Source: Roseomonas rosulenta (lineage in GTDB: Bacteria > Pseudomonadota > Alphaproteobacteria > Acetobacterales > Acetobacteraceae). From it: 64,000 nucleotides of DNA. The DNA is taken from positions 1 to 64,000 of the forward strand of contig NZ_JACADR010000003.1 of NCBI RefSeq assembly GCF_016106005.1. Direction: 5' to 3'. A model generated the notes under the pieces. It did no database searches, was not told the origin of the DNA, and saw only the letters and a list, made by a program, of their open reading frames with translations. Shown here piece after piece: positions 8,210-16,634 of the stretch. Numbering within the stretch: the stretch's first letter is position 1; every line of letters begins with the position of its first letter. The translations under genes were made by a program, and so were the position numbers.

Positions 8210-9172
8210 TCACGGGTCTGCACCGTCTGCGGTAAGGGTGTCGCGCATAGTCGCGGCGACGGCCGGAACGGTCCCCCGGCCTTCAATGAGCGCACGGTCC
8301 GCCTGCAAGCCACGTGTCACCGTGTCGAAGAAGGCGCGGATGCGGGCGGTGTTCCGCAAGTCCCGGTGCGTCACGATCCACATCTCGCGCGAGAGCTCCG
8401 GGATCGGTTCGGGCAGCGCTCGCGCCAGGCCCGGCTCGGGGTCGCCGAGGTAGCAGGGCAACAGCGCAAGGCCGAGACCCGCGCGCGCCGCGACCATCTG
8501 ATTCACCAAGCTGCCAGTCCGGTAGACCACCGCTTCGGGCGGTGCGATCTCAGCAAGCCACCGCGCGGCGTTGACGCCCGTCGTCGCCTCCTCCCAGCCG
8601 ATCAGCGGGTGCGCGGCGAGGTCCCGCGGTCCGGCAAGCGGCGGTGCGGCAGCGAAGTGGCTGGCCGCGCCATACGCGGTCCAGGCGACGTCGGCGAGCT
8701 TGCGGCCCCAGAGGTCTCCCTCGCGCGGGCGGGCAACGCGCAGCGCAACATCGGCCTCGCGCCGCGAGAGGTTCAGCACGCGGCTATCCACGACGATCTC
8801 GACGGCGATGCCGGGGTGCTCGGCGCGAAAACGGCCCACCCACGGAGTCAGCAGCCGGAACGCGAGCGTCTCGGAGCAGGTGATGCGCAGACGACCGGCG
8901 AGGCGGCGGTCCTGGCCGGCCAGGTCGCGGGCAAGGCCGAGTGCCGCATCCTCCATCCGCTCGGCTGCGGCGGCGGCGTGGGCGCCCGCTTCGGTGGGCG
9001 TATAGGCGCCGCCCGCCACGCGCTCGAACAGTGGCAGTCCGAGCCGCGCTTCGAGCGCCGCGAGGCGCCGGAACACGGTGGAGTGGTCCACGCCGAGGGT
9101 TTTCGCCGCGGCTGTGAGGCTGCCGGCCCGTGTGACGGCGAGCACGAGGCGGTGGTCGTTCCAATCATCCAT
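8210..9172 (-). CDS. LysR-family transcriptional regulator
   Basis: This 320-residue LysR regulator has an N-terminal winged helix (LAVTRAGSLTAAAKTLGVDH, then RRLAALEARLGLPLFER) and a C-terminal co-inducer domain beginning RLRITCSETLAF. It is divergent from the DoxX gene at 9296 with about 120 bases between them, the standard arrangement in which the regulator controls its neighbour and itself. The effector is unknown. The C-terminal end lies near the promoter of the YHS gene on the same strand but is separated by about 110 bases. Confidence 0.9.
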   Translation of the reverse strand: MDDWNDHRLVLAVTRAGSLTAAAKTLGVDHSTVFRRLAALEARLGLPLFERVAGGAYTPTEAGAHAAAAAERMEDAALGLARDLAGQDRRLAGRLRITCSETLAFRLLTPWVGRFRAEHPGIAVEIVVDSRVLNLSRREADVALRVARPREGDLWGRKLADVAWTAYGAASHFAAAPPLAGPRDLAAHPLIGWEEATTGVNAARWLAEIAPPEAVVYRTGSLVNQMVAARAGLGLALLPCYLGDPEPGLARALPEPIPELSREMWIVTHRDLRNTARIRAFFDTVTRGLQADRALIEGRGTVPAVAATMRDTLTADGADP

Positions 9173-9295
9173 GAGGGCCAGGGTAACAGGTGGAATCGCT
9201 TGCAGGAATGCAAGCGGTAACTGCCGACACGCAATGTGCCTTGCGGCTGTGGCGGGCCTAGCCTTGCGGCATCACCCACCAATGAAGGATCCGAC

Positions 9296-9736
9296 GTGAC
9301 CGACCTCAAGAACGCTCCCCACGCTGCCCTCATCCTGCGCGTCGCGCTCGGCGTCATGTTCCTCGCCCACAGCCTGGTGCTGAAGCTGATGGTCTTCGGC
9401 CTTCCAGGGACGGCCGCCTACTTCGGCTCCATCGGCCTGCCGCCCTGGTTCGCCTACGTCATCTTCGCGGCGGAAGCGGTCGGCGGTGTCCTTCTGGTGC
9501 TTGGCGTGCAGACGCGCTGGGTTGCGCTAGCGTTGGCGCCGGTGCTGGCGGGCGCGACCTGGGCCCATGCGGGAAATGGCTGGATGTTCGGGTACCCGAA
9601 CGGCGGCTGGGAGTATCCGCTCTACCTCACCGTCCTCGCGCTCGTGCAGGCGTTGCTTGGTGACGGCGCCTATGCGCTCTCGCCCTCGCGCTCGCTCGCC
9701 TTCGGCGCGGCACGCCCGGCCGACAGGGCCGCCTGA
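9296..9736 (+). CDS. DoxX-family membrane protein
   Basis: This 146-residue protein has four predicted membrane helices (ALILRVALGVMFLAHSLV; WFAYVIFAAEAVGGVLLVLG; ALALAPVLAGATWAHAG; YLTVLALVQALLG) and the conserved early Arg of the DoxX family. DoxX proteins are small membrane subunits linked to oxidative and thiol stress. The chosen start is GTG at 9296, because AAGGA sits 7 bases upstream; an in-frame GTG at 9236 lacks such a site. It is divergent from the LysR gene and is followed by a hairpin and a GST gene. Confidence 0.85.
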   Translation: MTDLKNAPHAALILRVALGVMFLAHSLVLKLMVFGLPGTAAYFGSIGLPPWFAYVIFAAEAVGGVLLVLGVQTRWVALALAPVLAGATWAHAGNGWMFGYPNGGWEYPLYLTVLALVQALLGDGAYALSPSRSLAFGAARPADRAA

Positions 9737-9764
9737 AACCTTACAACCACACCGAACGAATGCT

Positions 9765-9787
9765 GGCCCCCGGCGCCGCCGGGGGCC
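9765..9787 (+). terminator. GC-rich hairpin between DoxX and GST genes
   Basis: Perfect arms GGCCCCCGG (9765-9773) and CCGGGGGCC (9779-9787) surround a CGCCG loop. There is no T-run after it, so it could be a weak terminator or an mRNA-processing hairpin within a DoxX-GST transcript. The GST ribosome site GGAG follows 12 bases later. Confidence 0.45.
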
Positions 9788-9810
9788 GCCCACGAACACG
9801 GAGCAGCGCC

Positions 9811-10497
9811 ATGTCCAGCCTTCGCCTCGTCAGCCACCATCTCTGCCCCTATGTGCAGCGCGCGGTCATCGCGCTCGCTGAGAAGGGCGTGCCGCATGAG
9901 CGGCAGCTCATCGACCTTGCTGCAAAGCCCGATTGGTTCCGCGCCGTCTCGCCGCTCGGCAAGGTGCCGCTGCTGGTGGTGGACGACGGCGCGGTGCTGT
10001 TCGAGAGCGCCGTCATCTGCGAGTACCTCGAGGAGACGCAGCCTGGGCCTCGCCTGCATCCTGGCGACCCGCTGGAGCGGGCCCGCCATCGCGCCTGGAT
10101 CGAGTTCGCCTCGGCGAGCCTGAACACCATCGCCGGGCTCTATGCGGCGCCCGACGCGGCAGGCTACGAGGCACGGGCCACCGAGCTCGCCGGGAAAATG
10201 GCGTGGCTGGAGGGCGCGCTCGGCGCAGGGCCGTACTTCGCTGGTGAGCGCTTCAGCCTGGTAGACGCCGCATTCGCGCCAGTCTTCCGCTACTTCGATA
10301 CCTTCGAGGCGGTGCTGCCTCCGCTCGGCGTGTTCGACGCGACACCGAGGCTGCGCGCCTGGAGGCAGACGCTAGCCGCGCGCCCGAGCGTCCGGACGGC
10401 GGTGACGGAGGACTACCCGGAGCGGCTCGCGGCCTTCCTGCGGGCGCGGGGGTCACACCTCTCCAGCCTGATGGCGCGGGAAGCCGCGGCAGCATGA
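9811..10497 (+). CDS. Glutathione S-transferase family protein
   Basis: This 228-residue protein has an N-terminal thioredoxin-like GST domain beginning RLVSHHLCPYVQRAVIAL. The CPY segment at about residues 11-13 is the omega/zeta-like active site. The cis-Pro loop is SPLGKVPLLVV and the glutathione-binding pair is FESAVICEYL. The helical C-terminal domain is complete (YFAGERFSLVDAAFAPVF). Such proteins carry out glutathione-dependent thiol exchange, reduction or dehalogenation. The ATG at 9811 has GGAG 7 bases upstream. It follows DoxX on the same strand and may share its LysR control. Confidence 0.88.
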   Translation: MSSLRLVSHHLCPYVQRAVIALAEKGVPHERQLIDLAAKPDWFRAVSPLGKVPLLVVDDGAVLFESAVICEYLEETQPGPRLHPGDPLERARHRAWIEFASASLNTIAGLYAAPDAAGYEARATELAGKMAWLEGALGAGPYFAGERFSLVDAAFAPVFRYFDTFEAVLPPLGVFDATPRLRAWRQTLAARPSVRTAVTEDYPERLAAFLRARGSHLSSLMAREAAAA

Positions 10498-10640
10498 CGG
10501 GCGCCGCCGGATGCTCCCGCTCGTGAGGGGGTGCGAGCAGCGGAGGTGAAGGCAACGAAGCCGGCAGGTTTAATCGAGTCGGCAATGCTCGGTGGCAGCA
10601 GCCGCATTACGGATCGAGGCTCGCGTGCAGGCGGCAGCCA

Positions 10641-10672
10641 TACGCGTTCGGACGGAATCAGCCGAACGCGTA
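10641..10672. terminator. Eleven-base perfect inverted repeat, bidirectional terminator
   Basis: Arms TACGCGTTCGG (10641-10651) and CCGAACGCGTA (10662-10672) pair perfectly around a 10-base loop. Flanking GCAGG and CCTGC bases can extend the stem. It sits between the convergent GST and NTF2-like genes, where a terminator for both would be expected; no T-run is present. Confidence 0.55.
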
Positions 10673-10694
10673 CCCTGCCTGCCGGCAACGGGTC

Positions 10695-11168
10695 CTAAAG
10701 TCCAAGCTCGGTGAGCCCCGGGTGCCCGTCGGGTCGTGGCCCGGGCACCTGCCAGTGGAAGAGCCGGTCCGCCAGGCCGATCGGCAGATCGTTGATACTG
10801 GCATGACGCTCGGCCATGTAGCCCAGCGCGTCGAAGCGCCAGTTTTCGTTGCCGTAGGAGCGGAACCACTGGCCGCTGTCGTCGTGCCACTCGTAGGCAA
10901 AGCGCACGGCGATGCGGTCCGCGGCGACCGCCCAGAGTTCCTTGATAAGCCGGTAGTCTCGCTCGCGCTGCCATTTCCGCGTCAGGAAGGCCTCGATAGC
11001 CGGGCGGCCGGAAAGGAACTCGGCACGGTTCCGCCAGCGGCTGTCCTCAGTGTAGGCCAGCGCCACGCGAGTGGGATCGCGGCTGTTCCAGGCGTCCTCG
11101 GCCATGCGGACCTTGCGCGTGGCGTCCGCGGCCGTGAAGGGCGGGAGGGGTGGACGCGGGCTGCTCAT
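10695..11168 (-). CDS. DUF1348/NTF2-like protein
   Basis: This 157-residue protein reads [20 protein letters not shown], then [38 protein letters not shown] and [20 protein letters not shown], the characteristic DUF1348 (SnoaL/NTF2 cone fold) sequence. No enzymatic function is established for the family. Its ATG overlaps the stop of the upstream flavin-type oxidase gene (ATGA), making it the last gene of an AhpD-PNPOx-DUF1348 operon that points away from a LysR regulator. Confidence 0.9.
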   Translation of the reverse strand: MSSPRPPLPPFTAADATRKVRMAEDAWNSRDPTRVALAYTEDSRWRNRAEFLSGRPAIEAFLTRKWQRERDYRLIKELWAVAADRIAVRFAYEWHDDSGQWFRSYGNENWRFDALGYMAERHASINDLPIGLADRLFHWQVPGPRPDGHPGLTELGL

Positions 11169-11791
11169 GCGGCGGGCTCCTGGGCCGGGTTGAGACCCTG
11201 TCGGAGGGTTCGGTTTTCCGCCTCCAACTCTTCGATCTGCCGGCGCAAGGGTGCCACGCCGGCCGTCACCTCGGCCTCAGTAAACCGGGGCGTGATATGC
11301 TGCGGGCAGTTCCAGTCGAATGCCTCGACCGTGACAACAAGGATGCGCTCGGCGCGCCTGGCGGCGGCAAATAGCGGCGCGAGCGAGGCATCCTCGGATG
11401 CGCCCACCTCCATGCGGCCGAGCAGCTTCAGGCGGCGGCGGTTCGCGTAGTCCATCAGGAACAATGCGACGCGGCTGTCAGCGGCAATGTTGCCGAGCGT
11501 CAGGTATTGCCGGTTGCCGCGCAGATCGGCGAAGGCGATGCGCCGGTCGTCGAGCGGCAGGAGGAAGCCCGGCGGACCGCCGCGATGCTGGATGTAGGGC
11601 CAGCCCGTCTCGGACACGCTGGCGATGTAGGCGCTGTCGCGCGCGGCGATGAAGCCCGCCTCGGCGGAGCCGAGCTGGTCATGCGTGTCAGGGCCGCCCT
11701 CGAAGCGCGCATAGGTGGCGGCACTGCCCTGCGCGGCGCGTGCGGCCCTGACGGACGGCGTGCCGGTGATCTCGAGAAAGCGGTGGCCCAT
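11165..11791 (-). CDS. Pyridoxamine 5'-phosphate oxidase-family flavoprotein
   Basis: This 208-residue protein has the split beta-barrel of FMN-binding PNPOx-like enzymes: [20 protein letters not shown], then [18 protein letters not shown], and [16 protein letters not shown]. The C-terminal part is a short coiled coil ([16 protein letters not shown]). This subgroup usually reduces or senses small oxidised compounds and is not a vitamin B6 enzyme. The ATG at 11791 is preceded by GAGGAGGA; a longer frame upstream lacks conservation. It forms an operon with the AhpD-like gene upstream and DUF1348 downstream. Confidence 0.87.
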   Translation of the reverse strand: MGHRFLEITGTPSVRAARAAQGSAATYARFEGGPDTHDQLGSAEAGFIAARDSAYIASVSETGWPYIQHRGGPPGFLLPLDDRRIAFADLRGNRQYLTLGNIAADSRVALFLMDYANRRRLKLLGRMEVGASEDASLAPLFAAARRAERILVVTVEAFDWNCPQHITPRFTEAEVTAGVAPLRRQIEELEAENRTLRQGLNPAQEPAA

Positions 11792-11852
11792 GGCAGTATC
11801 CTCCTCGGGCGGCGGGTCCCGCGCAGCGCGAGACCCGCCGGCCTTGCCGTGC

Positions 11853-12398
11853 TCAGGCCGCTTCGGCGGCACGGACGACCGGGAAGTCGATCTCCGTCTC
11901 GGCGACGTTGTTCACGAAGTTGGTGAAGACGTTCAGCGCGACGAGGCCGACGATCTCGACGATCTGCGCCTCTGTGTAGCCTGCGAGCTTCACCGCCGCG
12001 ATGTCGGCGTCGCCCACTTGGCCGCGCTGCGATGCGACCTTCGCCGCAAAGACGACGGCCGCGTCGGCGCGCGGATCGCCGGAATGGCCGCGGCGGTTCA
12101 TGGCGATCTCGGCGGCGTCGAGCTTCGCGACGTTGAGGCCGAGGTAGCTGTGCGCCGAGAGGCAGTAGTCGCAACCGTTCACCTGCGCCACCGCGAGCGC
12201 GATCCGCTCGCGCGTGCGGGCATCCAGCGCCTTCGACAGCGCGCCATTCAGCCCCAGGAGTCCGCTCAGCGCGGCCGGGCTCTGGCTGACCAGCCGGAAC
12301 AGGTTCGGCACGACGCTGAGCGACTTCTCGACCGCGTCGAGCAGGGGTTGTGAGGGGGCGGGGGCAGCCTCGCGGGCCGGGATGGTCAGGCGGGACAT
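11853..12398 (-). CDS. AhpD-like carboxymuconolactone decarboxylase-family protein
   Basis: This 181-residue all-helical protein contains the redox motif CDYCLSAH (Cys76, Cys79 and His83), shared by AhpD peroxidase-related enzymes of the carboxymuconolactone decarboxylase family. These proteins use the Cys pair in peroxide or thiol chemistry. The ATG at 12398 is preceded by AGGAG at good spacing; an upstream in-frame ATG at 12443 is less likely. It is the first gene of a leftward operon (AhpD, PNPOx, DUF1348) and is divergent from the LysR gene at 12513, which probably regulates it. Confidence 0.88.
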   Translation of the reverse strand: MSRLTIPAREAAPAPSQPLLDAVEKSLSVVPNLFRLVSQSPAALSGLLGLNGALSKALDARTRERIALAVAQVNGCDYCLSAHSYLGLNVAKLDAAEIAMNRRGHSGDPRADAAVVFAAKVASQRGQVGDADIAAVKLAGYTEAQIVEIVGLVALNVFTNFVNNVAETEIDFPVVRAAEAA

Positions 12399-12488
12399 GG
12401 CGATTGCTCCTGTGATGCAACGGGTTGCTGCGGCCGCATCCATGGCCCATCTCGTGATCCGCGATAATCATACGTCTTGACACTTCAT

Positions 12489-12507
12489 TATTTCACACAG
12501 TGAAATA
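12489..12507. promoter_or_regulatory. Palindromic operator in the LysR/AhpD intergenic region
   Basis: TATTTCAC (12489-12496), spacer ACA, GTGAAATA (12500-12507) is a perfect 8-base inverted repeat ending 5 bases before the LysR ATG. It is markedly AT-richer than the surroundings. It fits a LysR-type autoregulatory site; one dimer half would cover the LysR start region and control the divergent AhpD operon. Confidence 0.6.
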
Positions 12508-12512
12508 GCGAG

Positions 12513-13442
12513 ATGGACAGACTCGACGCGCTCCGTTCCTTTCTGGCCGTCGCGGATCTGGCGAGCTTCGCCGCCGCCGCGCGCGCCCTGCGCTGCTCGC
12601 CCGCCGCGGCCACCCGCGCGGTCGCGATGATCGAAGCCGAGCTTGGCGTCGTACTGTTGCACCGGACCACGCGCGTCGTGCGGCTGACCGAGGCCGGCGC
12701 GCTGTATGCCGAGCATGGCCGCCGCATCCTGGCCGACATGGAAGCCGCCCGCAGCCTCGTGCGCGGCGAGCATGCCTCGCCCCGCGGCACGCTTTCCGTC
12801 ACAGCGCCGGTCGTCTTCGGGCGGCTGCATGTCCTGCCAATCGCCGAGGCACTCGCCGCGGCCCATCCCGCACTCGCCATCCGTCTCACCCTGGTTGATC
12901 GCGTGACGCACCTGGTGGAGGAGGGATTCGACATCGGGGTACGCATCGGGGCCTTGCCGGACAGCGCGCTAGTGGCGGTGCCGCTCACGCAGGTGCGCCG
13001 CGTCGTCGTTGCAAGCCCAGCCTACCTGGCCACGCATGGCGAGCCCAGAAGCCCCGACGAACTCCGGCACCATGCCATCATCGCCTTCGACGGGCTGGAG
13101 GCAACGGATGCCTGGCGTTTCGCTCCCCCGGGTCAAACTGCTGGCGCGTCGGTGCGTGTCGCCGTCTCGCCGCGCCTCATCGTCAACAGCGCGGATGCCG
13201 CCACAGCGGCCGCGCTGCACGGACGGGGCATCACGCGCGTCCTTTCGTATCAGGTCGAGGAGGCGGTGCGGGATGACCGATTGCGGCATCTGCTCCGCGC
13301 GCATGAGCCGCCTTCAGTGCCGGTCAGCCTCGTCTTTCAGGCCAGCCGCCGGAGCTCCGCCAACATCATTGCCTTCGTGAGGGAAGCACGGATGCAATTC
13401 CACAGCCCCACGTTCGAGCTCGCCCCGCGGGAACGAGCGTAG
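12513..13442 (+). CDS. LysR-family transcriptional regulator
   Basis: This 309-residue LysR protein has the DNA-binding domain MDRLDALRSFLAVADLASFA with helix-turn-helix around AAARALRCSPAAATRAVAMI, and a substrate-binding domain starting TLSVTAPVVFGRLHVLP. It belongs to the AaeR/DsdC-like subgroup that usually controls one adjacent oxidoreductase operon. The divergent AhpD-PNPOx-DUF1348 operon is the obvious target, and the palindrome at 12489-12507 is the likely binding site. It ends in front of a large bidirectional hairpin. Confidence 0.9.
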   Translation: MDRLDALRSFLAVADLASFAAAARALRCSPAAATRAVAMIEAELGVVLLHRTTRVVRLTEAGALYAEHGRRILADMEAARSLVRGEHASPRGTLSVTAPVVFGRLHVLPIAEALAAAHPALAIRLTLVDRVTHLVEEGFDIGVRIGALPDSALVAVPLTQVRRVVVASPAYLATHGEPRSPDELRHHAIIAFDGLEATDAWRFAPPGQTAGASVRVAVSPRLIVNSADAATAAALHGRGITRVLSYQVEEAVRDDRLRHLLRAHEPPSVPVSLVFQASRRSSANIIAFVREARMQFHSPTFELAPRERA

Positions 13443-13479
13443 CACACGATGAGACGCGTCTCACGAACGCCAGAGAAGG

Positions 13480-13525
13480 TTGGATTCCGGTTCCCACCGC
13501 TGCGGCGGTGGGAGCCGGAATCTAA
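13480..13525. terminator. Long near-perfect hairpin between convergent genes
   Basis: Arms at 13483-13500 and 13505-13522 pair over 18 bases with a single G-T wobble and a TGCG loop, and flanking TT/AA bases extend the stem. It lies between the LysR stop and the end of the DevA-like gene on the other strand and is best read as a bidirectional terminator. A perfect 12-base palindrome GAGACGCGTCTC lies just before it at 13451-13462. Confidence 0.65.
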
Positions 13526-13546
13526 CCGTTGCTGGGGCGCAGCTGC

Positions 13547-14227
13547 TCACCCGCCCTCCTTCACCCGCCCATCCTCCATCACGATGATCCGGTCGGCCAG
13601 GTCCAGGATGCGAGTGTCATGCGTCACCATGAGCGTCGTCGTGCCGCGCTGCTTGGCCAGGCGCCGCAGCAGCGCAACCACCTCGAAGCCGCTCTCCTTG
13701 TCGAGTGCTGCGGTCGGTTCATCGGCGAAGACGACCTCCGGATTGCCGACCAGCGCGCGCGCCACCGCGACGCGCTGCTTCTGCCCGCCTGAGAGCCGTC
13801 GGGGCTTGTAGTCCAGCCGTTCCCCGAGGCCGAGAAGCCGCAGCACATGGGCTGCGGCATCATCAGCTCCCGGCGCAGGCCCATGCACATCCAGCCCCAT
13901 GCGCACATTCTGTAGCGCGGTCAGGCTCTCGTGCAGGTTGTGCGCCTGGAAGATGAAGCCGAAGCGCCGCCGCAGCGCGACCATCACCTGTTCGGACGCA
14001 TCGTTCAGCTCTGTCCCCAGCACCCGCACGCTGCCCTGCTGCACCTCGCGCAGGCAGCCCAGCAGCGTCAGCAATGTCGTCTTGCCCGAGCCTGAGGCAC
14101 CCATCAGCACCACCAGCGCGCCGCGCGGGATCTCGAGCGCCACGTCGAACAGCACCTGTCGCTCGGCTTCGCCCACACCGAAGGCATGGTTCAGCCTGGT
14201 GACGGCAATGGCCGGCGGCGCGCTCAA
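13547..14227 (-). CDS. devA: DevA/LolD-type ABC exporter ATP-binding protein
   Basis: This 226-residue ATPase has Walker A GASGSGKT (residues 43-50), signature LSGGQKQR, Walker B VVFADEPT with AALD, and switch His MVTHD. This is the MacB/LolD/DevA class that powers tripartite exporters. The start is a TTG at 14227 overlapping the permease stop (TTGA); the frame extends upstream to 14290 but would overlap the permease by 60 bases. It is the last gene of a leftward DevB-DevC-DevA operon whose first gene has a TetR operator. Confidence 0.88.
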   Translation of the reverse strand: MSAPPAIAVTRLNHAFGVGEAERQVLFDVALEIPRGALVVLMGASGSGKTTLLTLLGCLREVQQGSVRVLGTELNDASEQVMVALRRRFGFIFQAHNLHESLTALQNVRMGLDVHGPAPGADDAAAHVLRLLGLGERLDYKPRRLSGGQKQRVAVARALVGNPEVVFADEPTAALDKESGFEVVALLRRLAKQRGTTTLMVTHDTRILDLADRIIVMEDGRVKEGG

Positions 14228-15411
14228 AACAGCTCCGCCGGATCGGCGCGCGCCAAGCGTCGCGTCGCAACTGTACCCGACAGCAGGCACAACAGAACCG
14301 TACCGACGAAGACGCTGGCAAGCCGCGGCGCCTCCAGCGCCAGCGGCAGCCCGGTGATTGCCGAAATGCCCGCATATAGGGCGGCGGCGGCAAGGGCGCC
14401 CGGCACGACGCCGGCCAGCGCCAGGATCATCGCCTCCTCCAGCACGATGGAGAGGAAGGTGCCGCGCCCGTAGCCCATGGCCTTGAAGGTCGCGTATTCG
14501 CGAATATGGTCGGCAACGTCGGTCGACAGCACCTGGTAGACGATGATGCCGCCGACGAGCACGCCGATGGCGACGCCGAAGCCGAAGATGATGCCGACGG
14601 GGCGGCGCGTGGTCTGGAAGGTGGTGTCGGCCGCGGCGGCCTCCATCACGCTGCGTACCATGACGTCGCCCGTCGGCAGGGCAGCATGGATGCGGCCGAC
14701 CAGCGCCGCGATGTCTTCGCCCGGTGTGGCGCGCAGCAGCACGAGGTTGGGTGCGCCTGGGCTGCGGTTGCGGAACAGCCGCAGGAAGGTCTGGTCCGAG
14801 ACCACAAGGTACCCATCAGCGCCGAAGCCGCCGCCGATCGAGAAGGTGCCGGTCACGGTCACGCCATGGCCGTTCGCCTCGAAGCGTTGCGTCCCCCCCG
14901 CCTCCAGCCGCGCGCGCAGCACCGGATCCAGACCGCGCGTCGTACGGTCGACCAGCGCGAAGCTACCTACTGCGAGCAGTGGGCGCGCCGCCTCAACCTC
15001 CGGCAGCCGCAAACTGGGCATGCCGGGATTGATGCCGAGCACGTCGAGGTTGACGTTGCTGCCATTGGGCTGGCGCCAATCGAGGCGACCGACATGCACC
15101 GTCGTCGCCGATGCGACGCCCGGCACAGCCAGCGCCTCCAGCATCCGTGCGCGCGGCAATGGGCTGCCATCCTGCAAGGTATTGGCGTCGGAGGATTGGA
15201 TCAGGATGTCCGCCTCCAGCGCGCGATAGGGCAGCGCGATGCTGCCGGTCAGCGCGCCGAGGAAGCCGAGCTGCATCAGCACCAGCAGATTGGCGAAGGC
15301 CACGCCGGCCACCGCGGCGGCGAAGCGGCCAGGCTTGTGGATCAGCTGCAGCCAGCCGATCGGCAGCCGTCCCAGCAGGTGCGCGAGGATTTGGGTTAGG
15401 GCGGCCGTCAT
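14224..15411 (-). CDS. devC: DevC-type ABC exporter permease (FtsX-like)
   Basis: This 395-residue permease has one N-terminal helix (FAAAVAGVAFANLLVLMQLG), a large periplasmic domain with ADILIQSSDANTLQDGSPLP, and three C-terminal FtsX-type helices ending in the ARADPAELF tail typical of DevC/MacB. DevC works with the ATPase DevA and the membrane-fusion protein DevB; the founding system exports glycolipids, but the substrate of proteobacterial versions is not known. It overlaps both neighbours by 4 bases, so the three genes are translated together. Confidence 0.9.
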   Translation of the reverse strand: MTAALTQILAHLLGRLPIGWLQLIHKPGRFAAAVAGVAFANLLVLMQLGFLGALTGSIALPYRALEADILIQSSDANTLQDGSPLPRARMLEALAVPGVASATTVHVGRLDWRQPNGSNVNLDVLGINPGMPSLRLPEVEAARPLLAVGSFALVDRTTRGLDPVLRARLEAGGTQRFEANGHGVTVTGTFSIGGGFGADGYLVVSDQTFLRLFRNRSPGAPNLVLLRATPGEDIAALVGRIHAALPTGDVMVRSVMEAAAADTTFQTTRRPVGIIFGFGVAIGVLVGGIIVYQVLSTDVADHIREYATFKAMGYGRGTFLSIVLEEAMILALAGVVPGALAAAALYAGISAITGLPLALEAPRLASVFVGTVLLCLLSGTVATRRLARADPAELF

Positions 15412-16493
15412 GGCGCCGCCGCGATGCGCGCGGTCACCTGCAGGTTCACGAGCCGCGCGGCCGCCGCGGTGGAGGCCGCGTCCAGCGCCACCACGGCGCG
15501 CAGCACGCGCGCATCCGTGGCGGCGGCGGGCGATGGGTCGGTCAGGGTCTGGCGCAGCACCTCCCGCCCCACCGTGGCAAGCCTGCCGCGCAGGGGCTCT
15601 GCCAAGGCGGGTGCGGTCAGCGTGACAGTGGCCCCCGGGCGGAGCCGGGCGGTCTGGTCCTCATGCACCTCGATCTCCGCGATCATGTCGTCGAGCGTAC
15701 CGAAGCTGAGGATGCCCTCGGCGCCAGGCCGCTCGCCCGGGCGGGCGTGGAGGGTCAGGACCGTTCCGGCCGCGGGGGCGCGTACGGTGGCGCGGTCAAG
15801 TTCCGCCGCCGCGCGGTCGCGCGCCGCCAGCGCGGAATCAAGGGTGCGCCGCGCCAGGCGGACATCCACCTGCTCGTCCGGATCGGGCGCGTCCTGGCGC
15901 TGTAACTGGGCGCTGGCACGTGCGGCCTCCTGCACCGCCTGATCGTAGGCGAGGCGGCGCTGCCCAAGCACCTGCGGCGTTGCGGCACCGCGGGCCTGGA
16001 GATCGATGGCGCGATCGAGGTCGCGGCGCAGGATCGGCAGTGCGGCTTCGGCGCGAGTCAGCGCGGCGCGCGCTTCCTGCCGAGCGGCGGCGACCGCTAC
16101 ACGGGTCTGGTCGAGGGCGGCCTGCCGCGCAGCGACCTCTGCTTCGGCCGCGGCCAGCGCGGCGCGCAGCACGGGTGCGCTGTCCAGCACGGCCAGCACC
16201 TCGCCTGCGGCGACGCGGCTGCCTTCCTGGACGGGCAGTTCGGCGATGCGGGCATCCCCGGCGCCGGCCGGTGGGGCGATGGCCAGGATGCGGCTGTGCG
16301 GCAGCAGTCGGCCGAGGGCCACGATGTCGGCCGGGCCGCTGACCGAGGGCGCCGGCGCTTGGCTGGGGGGACGTGATGCGGCCAGCCAGGTGCCCACCAC
16401 GAGCAGAGCGCCCAGGCCCGACGCCGCAGCCAGCCACGTGCGATGCTGGGTGACCGGCGGCCTCGGCGGCGCCCTATGGACCAGGAGTGGCAT
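15408..16493 (-). CDS. devB: DevB/HlyD-type membrane-fusion protein
   Basis: This 361-residue periplasmic adaptor has one N-terminal membrane anchor (WLAAASGLGALLVVGTWLAA), a lipoyl-like half motif (ELPVQEGSRVAAGEVLAVLD), a long coiled coil from about residues 115 to 225 (Ala/Arg/Glu-rich), the second half motif ATVRAPAAGTVLTLHARPGE, and a C-terminal beta barrel. It bridges the DevC permease to an outer-membrane channel, which is not encoded here. It is the first gene of the operon; a 22-base TetR operator lies about 75 bases upstream. Confidence 0.9.
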   Translation of the reverse strand: MPLLVHRAPPRPPVTQHRTWLAAASGLGALLVVGTWLAASRPPSQAPAPSVSGPADIVALGRLLPHSRILAIAPPAGAGDARIAELPVQEGSRVAAGEVLAVLDSAPVLRAALAAAEAEVAARQAALDQTRVAVAAARQEARAALTRAEAALPILRRDLDRAIDLQARGAATPQVLGQRRLAYDQAVQEAARASAQLQRQDAPDPDEQVDVRLARRTLDSALAARDRAAAELDRATVRAPAAGTVLTLHARPGERPGAEGILSFGTLDDMIAEIEVHEDQTARLRPGATVTLTAPALAEPLRGRLATVGREVLRQTLTDPSPAAATDARVLRAVVALDAASTAAAARLVNLQVTARIAAAP

Positions 16494-16566
16494 GTCCGGT
16501 GCCGGGGCGGTCTGTGGTCCGGCGCTCAGGGGAGCCTCCTCGGGTTGCCGGGGCGCTGCCTGGCCA

Positions 16567-16588
16567 TTAATGACTTATCGGTCAGTAA
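16567..16588. promoter_or_regulatory. TetR operator 1, exporter side
   Basis: TTAATGAC (16567-16574), 6-base spacer, GTCAGTAA (16581-16588) is an imperfect inverted repeat with 7 of 8 arm positions matching. The same 8-6-8 pattern recurs at 16613-16634. The site lies in the divergent region between the exporter operon and the TetR gene, on the exporter side. Confidence 0.7.
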
Positions 16589-16612
16589 CATCCCAGATGC
16601 CGTGAGGCAATA

Positions 16613-16634
16613 GTAATGACCGATGGGTCACTAA
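16613..16634. promoter_or_regulatory. TetR operator 2, overlapping the tetR start codon
   Basis: GTAATGAC (16613-16620), spacer CGATGG, GTCACTAA (16627-16634) repeats operator 1 with one or two changes. The ATG of the TetR gene (16616) lies inside the left arm. Binding here would block translation-initiation-region transcription of the repressor gene, fitting tight autoregulation, while site 1 would control the exporter operon. Confidence 0.7.

Noticed and set aside
9765-9787. Classic rho-independent terminator
   Set aside because: The stem is strong but no T-run follows and the downstream GST may be co-transcribed, so it is only listed as hairpin-type terminator with low confidence.
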